The notes under the pieces were generated by a model that was given only the letters and a program-made list of their open reading frames with translations, had not been told where the DNA came from and did not search any database. From Ascoidea tarda (nom. inval.) (Eukaryota > Ascomycota > Saccharomycetes > Ascoideales > Ascoideaceae): a DNA stretch of 20,842 nucleotides. The position numbers and the translations under genes are program-made. Where the stretch lies: the NCBI GenBank assembly GCA_030560485.1, contig JAKTTS010000274.1, positions 1 to 20,842 on the forward strand, in the 5' to 3' direction. Within the stretch, counting starts at the first letter, position 1, and every line of letters starts with the position of its first letter. Shown here one piece after another: positions 16,520-20,842 of this stretch.

Positions 16520-17948
16520 TTTGATGAGATTTTATCGATTATTCAGCAGTTAACAATATTATAAGATGTAATTTTGTTGAACAAGAGTCAGATTGATTTT
16601 TGATAATTTGGAAATCAAAACAGATAATATGGAAGAAATTTTGCAAAATTTATATTATTTTTTTTTGAGTTTTTTTTAATTGGGACCTTTTATTCAGCTA
16701 ATAATTTTTATTTCTTCACTGATTTTATAGATAATTTTATTGATTTGGCCAATTATTCCATTTAACTCCAGTTCGCACTAATTATTTTGATCTTACTTAT
16801 GATTTAAATTCGGGTTTTATTTAATGACAAAGAATATTATTCATTTTGGAAACGATTTGTTTAATGTTGAACATTTAAATTCAAATGTTGAATGCTAAAT
16901 GCTAATAGCCAGAAGAAGAGAGGAAAAAAACCTATGGATATTCAGTAAAACACCAAATGTTAAATCCCGCATAATATAAAAAGCGAAAAGTTAGAATCAA
17001 AATTATCAGCTGTGCGTTTTTGTGCATCAAGATGAATAAACTAAGAGGTAATGTAGGGCTTTGCAAAGCGATATTTACTGAATATGCACAGGTTATACAG
17101 TAACACTTATGGACGGCAGAAGAGTTAGCAGGTCAAGGCAACGACAATAATGTCAAGAGTGGGAGAAGAGGAAACAATAACTAGCAGTGGACGAGAGTAA
17201 AGGAAATAAGACGCAGGAACGATATGGGAGAAGAAGGCTGTCTAAGAACATATTTCAGTAGCTGGATGATATACTTGATAGAGGATACTAAATTCAGATC
17301 TGGTAAGGAATTGGAGGAAAGTAAAGAGGGTCAGTAAGGACCCAAGGGTCCTACCCTATCAGATGGCTTAAACGCAGTTGGTTGTAGTGATGGTTTGTGT
17401 GTTAAATGGCGGTTTTGTTTCTGTTTGATTCTGCTATGATTCCTAAAAGAATAGTCAATTCCTTAATGAGTTTGGGAAAATATAAACAAATAGCTGAAAT
17501 AAATGTTCTTGAATAAGAATACGTAAATACCGTAGTAAAGCAGAAACAAAGAAAAGAAAGAGGAAAAAGGAAAAAAAAGACAAAAAACGTAGCTGGCTTC
17601 AGAAATTATAAAATAAAAGATTTAAAGTGGAAGTGAAGGTAGTAAGTAGAACAACTATCATTTTATTAAGGTGATATTTGTTATAAATGAAAACAATCTA
17701 CTCTAAAACCAAGTCCGATAAAGTAACGACATAAAGCCTGTAAAGAAACCAATTAGATCAAAGGAAAATAGATAGTGAGTTAGTTAATTAAAAAAAACAA
17801 CCTTCCAAAACCTTTTCCAAAGAAGTGATAAAAAAAAGCAGTGAGAAGCAAACTATAGAAAACAATGTCTATAAGTATGATTATGAAATTAAATGTCTTA
17901 TAATGATGAAGAGAAGAAAAGACAAATATTTGCCTAACGTCTTAGAAC
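16520..17948. other. Intergenic region between the two ZIP genes
   Basis: 1429 bases with no supported gene. The right-hand 900 bases are strikingly purine-rich on the plus strand (about 17100-17340 and 17500-17660). A perfect 7-base inverted repeat lies at 17337-17352. The left part should contain the promoter of copy A. No full Zap1 zinc-responsive element (ACCTTNAAGGT) was found. Confidence 0.5.
17337..17352. promoter_or_regulatory. Palindrome AGGACCC-AA-GGGTCCT
   Basis: Perfect 7-base arms with a 2-base spacer, GC-rich in an AT-rich setting, about 820 bases upstream of copy A. The ACCC..GGGT core resembles the ends of the Zap1 zinc-responsive element but lacks its ACCTTNAAGGT spacing. 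It could be a dimeric factor site; its function is unknown. Confidence 0.3.
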
Positions 17949-19025
17949 TTATGCCCATTTTCCCAAACATGCCATAAGAGCAGTACCGGCAATGAATAAA
18001 CCATAGGCTACTAATAATTTTTTCAACCCATCCTTTTTGTTTGGAGAGTTGTCAAATTCAGTTGTATATAGGAATTCCTGAGCCATCAATTCGACCAATG
18101 AAGAGTATAACAAAATACCAGCAGAGATACTATCGCACATACCGGTGACAATTAAAGATGTTCTGGAACCTGGAACATAGGAAGTTCTAACACCAAGACC
18201 GATAGAAGCAGAGATTGGGGTGGTTAAACCATAGGCTACAGCCAATAGGTACGGAGTAAGTTTTTTACTTTCAGGCCATTTCATACAGGCGATTCTGGCA
18301 CCTAAACCTAAACCTTCAAAGAATTGATGGAAAACAATGACAACATAAAGAGTAACAAATTCGTCTCCAGAGGTTGTTAAAGAAAGACCGACAAAGACTG
18401 AATGGAAGATAATACCAAATTCTAAAACAAAAATAGCAACCAACTGACCTGAATAAAGAGCGTTTTCGCTAACAGGTGAAACGCCCAACTTTTCATGATT
18501 ATGATCATGATCATGACCCAATTTGGCTAATTGTTTATTAAGCGAGGTTTGTGATTGCACTACTTGAATGGCATCGTTATAAACACCAATGGCTTCCTGA
18601 CCAGATTGGGCGTTAAGAATAGCTTGGTTGTGGGTTTTAAGAAAATTATAAATCAAAATCTCGACTAAGAAAATGACACAAAGAGCAATCAAGCAAAAAC
18701 CTAACCCCCATGGATATGCATTCCAGACACCACCTAAACATGGATCAGAAAGACAGGTAATGCCTGGATCCAAAAGATGGATAATAGTAGTAGCAAGAAT
18801 AATACCAGAACCAAAGTATTTGCAGGCAAAAAAACACCAACCAGGCATTCTGATCCAAGAAGTTTTTGAATTAGCAGACATAACTGGGAAAACAGCACCG
18901 AACAACGAAGTGACTAAAAGCACAGGAACTGTTGAGATTCTGGCTCCCCAGTGTTCACCATTATAGTCATTAGAGGTAGCACATTCAATAGGTTGAGCAT
19001 CGAAAAAAATATCGCCGGACGACAT
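17949..19025 (-). CDS. Zrt1/Zrt2-type ZIP zinc transporter, copy B
   Basis: 358 residues, ATG to TAA. The architecture is that of its neighbour at 15446-16519: about eight membrane segments, HSVFVGLSL at 208-216, HQFFEG at 233-238 and an LGKWA end. The clear difference is the cytosolic loop, which has a His-rich HDHDHNH cluster at 171-177, a typical zinc-binding or sensing feature of ZIP loops. The N-terminus (MSSGDIFFDA) and the loop have diverged, while the TM1 and TM4-TM6 regions are DNA-identical to copy A. Such loops in yeast Zrt proteins are tied to zinc-triggered turnover, so the two copies may be controlled differently; that is inference. The gene is complete, and its promoter lies to the right. 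Confidence 0.93.
   Translation of the reverse strand: MSSGDIFFDAQPIECATSNDYNGEHWGARISTVPVLLVTSLFGAVFPVMSANSKTSWIRMPGWCFFACKYFGSGIILATTIIHLLDPGITCLSDPCLGGVWNAYPWGLGFCLIALCVIFLVEILIYNFLKTHNQAILNAQSGQEAIGVYNDAIQVVQSQTSLNKQLAKLGHDHDHNHEKLGVSPVSENALYSGQLVAIFVLEFGIIFHSVFVGLSLTTSGDEFVTLYVVIVFHQFFEGLGLGARIACMKWPESKKLTPYLLAVAYGLTTPISASIGLGVRTSYVPGSRTSLIVTGMCDSISAGILLYSSLVELMAQEFLYTTEFDNSPNKKDGLKKLLVAYGLFIAGTALMACLGKWA
18214..18431 (-). repeat. Identity block 1, copy B (ZIP pair)
   Basis: Perfect 218-base match to 15714-15931, offset by exactly 2500 bases. Confidence 0.95.
18844..18977 (-). repeat. Identity block 2, copy B (ZIP pair)
   Basis: Perfect 134-base match to 16335-16468, offset by 2509 bases. 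The 9-base change in offset relative to the other identity block reflects indels in the diverged loop region between them. Confidence 0.95.
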
Positions 19026-20842
19026 TTTTATAAAATCTTTATTATCTTTTTATTAAAAATTTACTAGCTTTTTATTGGCTTTTTTGATATATTTGTTCTT
19101 TTAATTTAGTAAATATACTGAGGACTGTTTGGGCAGAGAGCAGTTGTTTCACGAGTTATTTGAAATAGTGGAGAAAGGTAGGGAAAGTAGGATATTTAAA
19201 TTTGTTTTTGTTATCTCATAACTGATTGGTATTGTTCGAGTAATTTGCTCCCAAAACCATTTAAAGGATGTAAAGTTATTGAGGATTTTCTTCAATTGTG
19301 AGAAAAAAACAATAGCCCAAAGTTACGGAAACAAACCAACAAATCGAAACCAACAGTACCTGCTCTCAGTGGGATGCTTCAGCAGAGATGTCAAGGAGAA
19401 AAAGCGTGTGAGTACAAGAATCCCCGAGAAACATAGAGTTTGCTGTCTTTTATTCTGGTGCTAATGCAACTCAACCGGTCCCATTGAAGCAAAGAGAGGC
19501 TATTTTTAAGGATTGACGATAAGATTCAAGACAGAATATGCTTTTTGGGCGAGAAAAGCACAGCTACAATTGGGCAATGGAATAAATGCTTGTGTGAATG
19601 AGTTCAGGCCTGGAGTTTTCAACAGCCCCAACAGCTCTGGGGGTGTTTTCTGGCTGGTGCTGGCCGGGAGACCAAACTTCATAGAGCCCCACTGCCACTG
19701 CTCTTCGTTCTGTTTTCTTCAGAAGATAAAGGCTGGAAACAAGAGTTTTCTTACTACACAGAAGCTCACGTCGACAACGTCGGATTGCAACTACATTATT
19801 AACAAATTTTTGTAGGTTTTGTCAAGTGAGTGCTAGCTGTTTTTACTTGTTTTTACTATTGCTTATTCAGATACCCACTGACCATAGATCTATTGTAGAC
19901 TATCCTCTTAGCTTTTGTAGAATCAGAGCTTTGAGTTTGGGCGAAAAGCCTGTTCGGAAAAGGTTCTATCTTTTTGTCTCAATCCCTTTTTGGACAGGCT
20001 TGGATGAACGTTTGAAACACCGTCTGGTTTGTGTTATATAATCACATTATATAATATGTTACGTAAGAGCGCTTGAACGGAAGACTACTAGTTTCGACTA
20101 AACCCAAATGGTTAAGTTTTTGATTTATTGGCCTATTGGGGTCTTGCATTATTAAATTTGTATAAATGTTTGATAATCATCAATATTAAATACAACGCTT
20201 TGAAACAATAGCTTTGTTTATTAGGTTTTTAATTCATTGTTGAAATAGTAATGATACAATGAAAAAAATAGTAAAAAAACTAAAGCAAAATAACTCACTT
20301 TTGTAGAATTTTTAACATTTTAATCAAACATCATTTGGTTATTCATTTTTTGAGTTACTAGACTGAGAAAAAATTATAAAATTATAATATTATTGGTCCA
20401 TTAACAACAAAAAAACAAAATGCTGTAAAGCCCAGTATTTCAAACCAATAAACTCCTACCTTGAAATACACTACACATACACCAGGCTTATTGAATAAAG
20501 TGTTGAAAAAATATTAAAAATATTGTTTTTCAATTATTACATAATAGCTTTCCAATATTTTCTTAATATTACTTAACAGTTTTAGTGTAGACTTATTGTC
20601 TAATATCAGATTTGAAATCATTTTTAGTATTTTTATTTTAATTTTGTATTATTTTAGTTGCCACGTCAATTGGAGAAAAAATCCATAAAAAATATAAAAC
20701 AAAAAATTTTTCTTGCAATTTCAAATTTGACCAAAAACAAATGTATATAGATATTCAAAACCAAATTTGGCGTTGGCGTTGATTGGTTCATGATAAAACA
20801 TTTTGACACATATAAAGTTTGAGCTTCACTGTGGGATTAGGT
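19026..20842. other. Gene-free right end of the window
   Basis: 1817 bases with no gene I can support. Open frames on the plus strand (for example 19513-19815 and 19826-20041) have no ATG-led start, no recognisable product and no coding-like codon pattern. The part next to 19025 should be the promoter of ZIP copy B. A more GC-balanced patch spans about 19560-19760. An inverted repeat lies at 20435-20469, a bZIP-like site at 20659-20668, and a TATAAA-like sequence near 20811, possibly for a gene beyond the window. Confidence 0.5.
20435..20469. repeat. Inverted repeat GTATTTCAA/TTGAAATAC
   Basis: Perfect 9-base arms at 20435-20443 and 20461-20469 around a 17-base loop, in a gene-free stretch. 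It may be chance in AT-rich DNA or a weak hairpin. Confidence 0.4.

Noticed and set aside
16520-17948. Box C/D snoRNA in the intergenic region between the ZIP genes
   Set aside because: A C-box-like ATGATGA at about 17903 has no D box or guide arrangement nearby.
19026-20842. Zap1 zinc-responsive element (ACCTTNAAGGT) upstream of ZIP copy B
   Set aside because: Only a half match (ACCTTGAA at 20458-20465) about 1.4 kb away was seen. A near match inside the coding region of both ZIP copies (ACCTTCAAAGA) simply encodes conserved protein.

Overview
The window is nuclear DNA from an AT-rich budding yeast (Saccharomycotina). Evidence: a GTATGT...TACTAAC...CAG spliceosomal intron in an unmistakable SLT2/MPK1 MAP kinase gene, a eukaryotic tRNA-Phe with internal A and B boxes, Asn- and Gln-rich low-complexity proteins, and a fungal Zrt1/Zrt2-type zinc transporter pair. 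CTG codons are almost absent (none seen in the SLT2 reading frame), so the sequence cannot tell whether CTG is read as Leu or is reassigned. I do not name a species.

Layout, left to right. Positions 124-2587 (minus) hold a leucine-rich-repeat protein gene that looks broken: one frame change inside the LRR array, two in-frame TGA codons further on, and no usable start at the 5' end. A possible 61-codon membrane micro-ORF lies at 2737-2922 (minus). Positions 3269-7213 (plus) encode a very large SNX41/ATG20-family PX-BAR sorting nexin. A GC-rich island at about 7541-7960 carries a minus-strand reading frame with unusual codon use and one in-frame TAG. SLT2 follows on the plus strand (exons 8041-8075 and 8216-9899), with a 16-fold Gln-Ala tail repeat. 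An intronless tRNA-Phe(GAA) gene is at 10756-10828 (minus). A divergent pair shares a poly(dT)-rich promoter region: an unrecognised protein with a mitochondrial-type presequence (11117-12826, minus) and a protein with eight AT-hooks (13273-14859, plus). A tandem pair of zinc transporter genes (15446-16519 and 17949-19025, both minus) is patchily identical at the DNA level. The last 1.8 kb has no gene I can support.

Most genes here are ordinary housekeeping neighbours and no operon-like cooperation is expected. SLT2 is the cell-wall-integrity MAPK, the sorting nexin serves endosomal retrieval or selective autophagy, and the two ZIP genes serve zinc uptake. The parts most worth a second look are the mosaic gene conversion between the zinc transporters, their differing histidine loops, the decayed or recoded LRR gene, the GC-rich island beside SLT2, the eight-AT-hook protein, and a cluster of TTCAAC/GTTGAA hexamers beside the tRNA. 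I found no convincing evidence of a wholly new multi-gene system.
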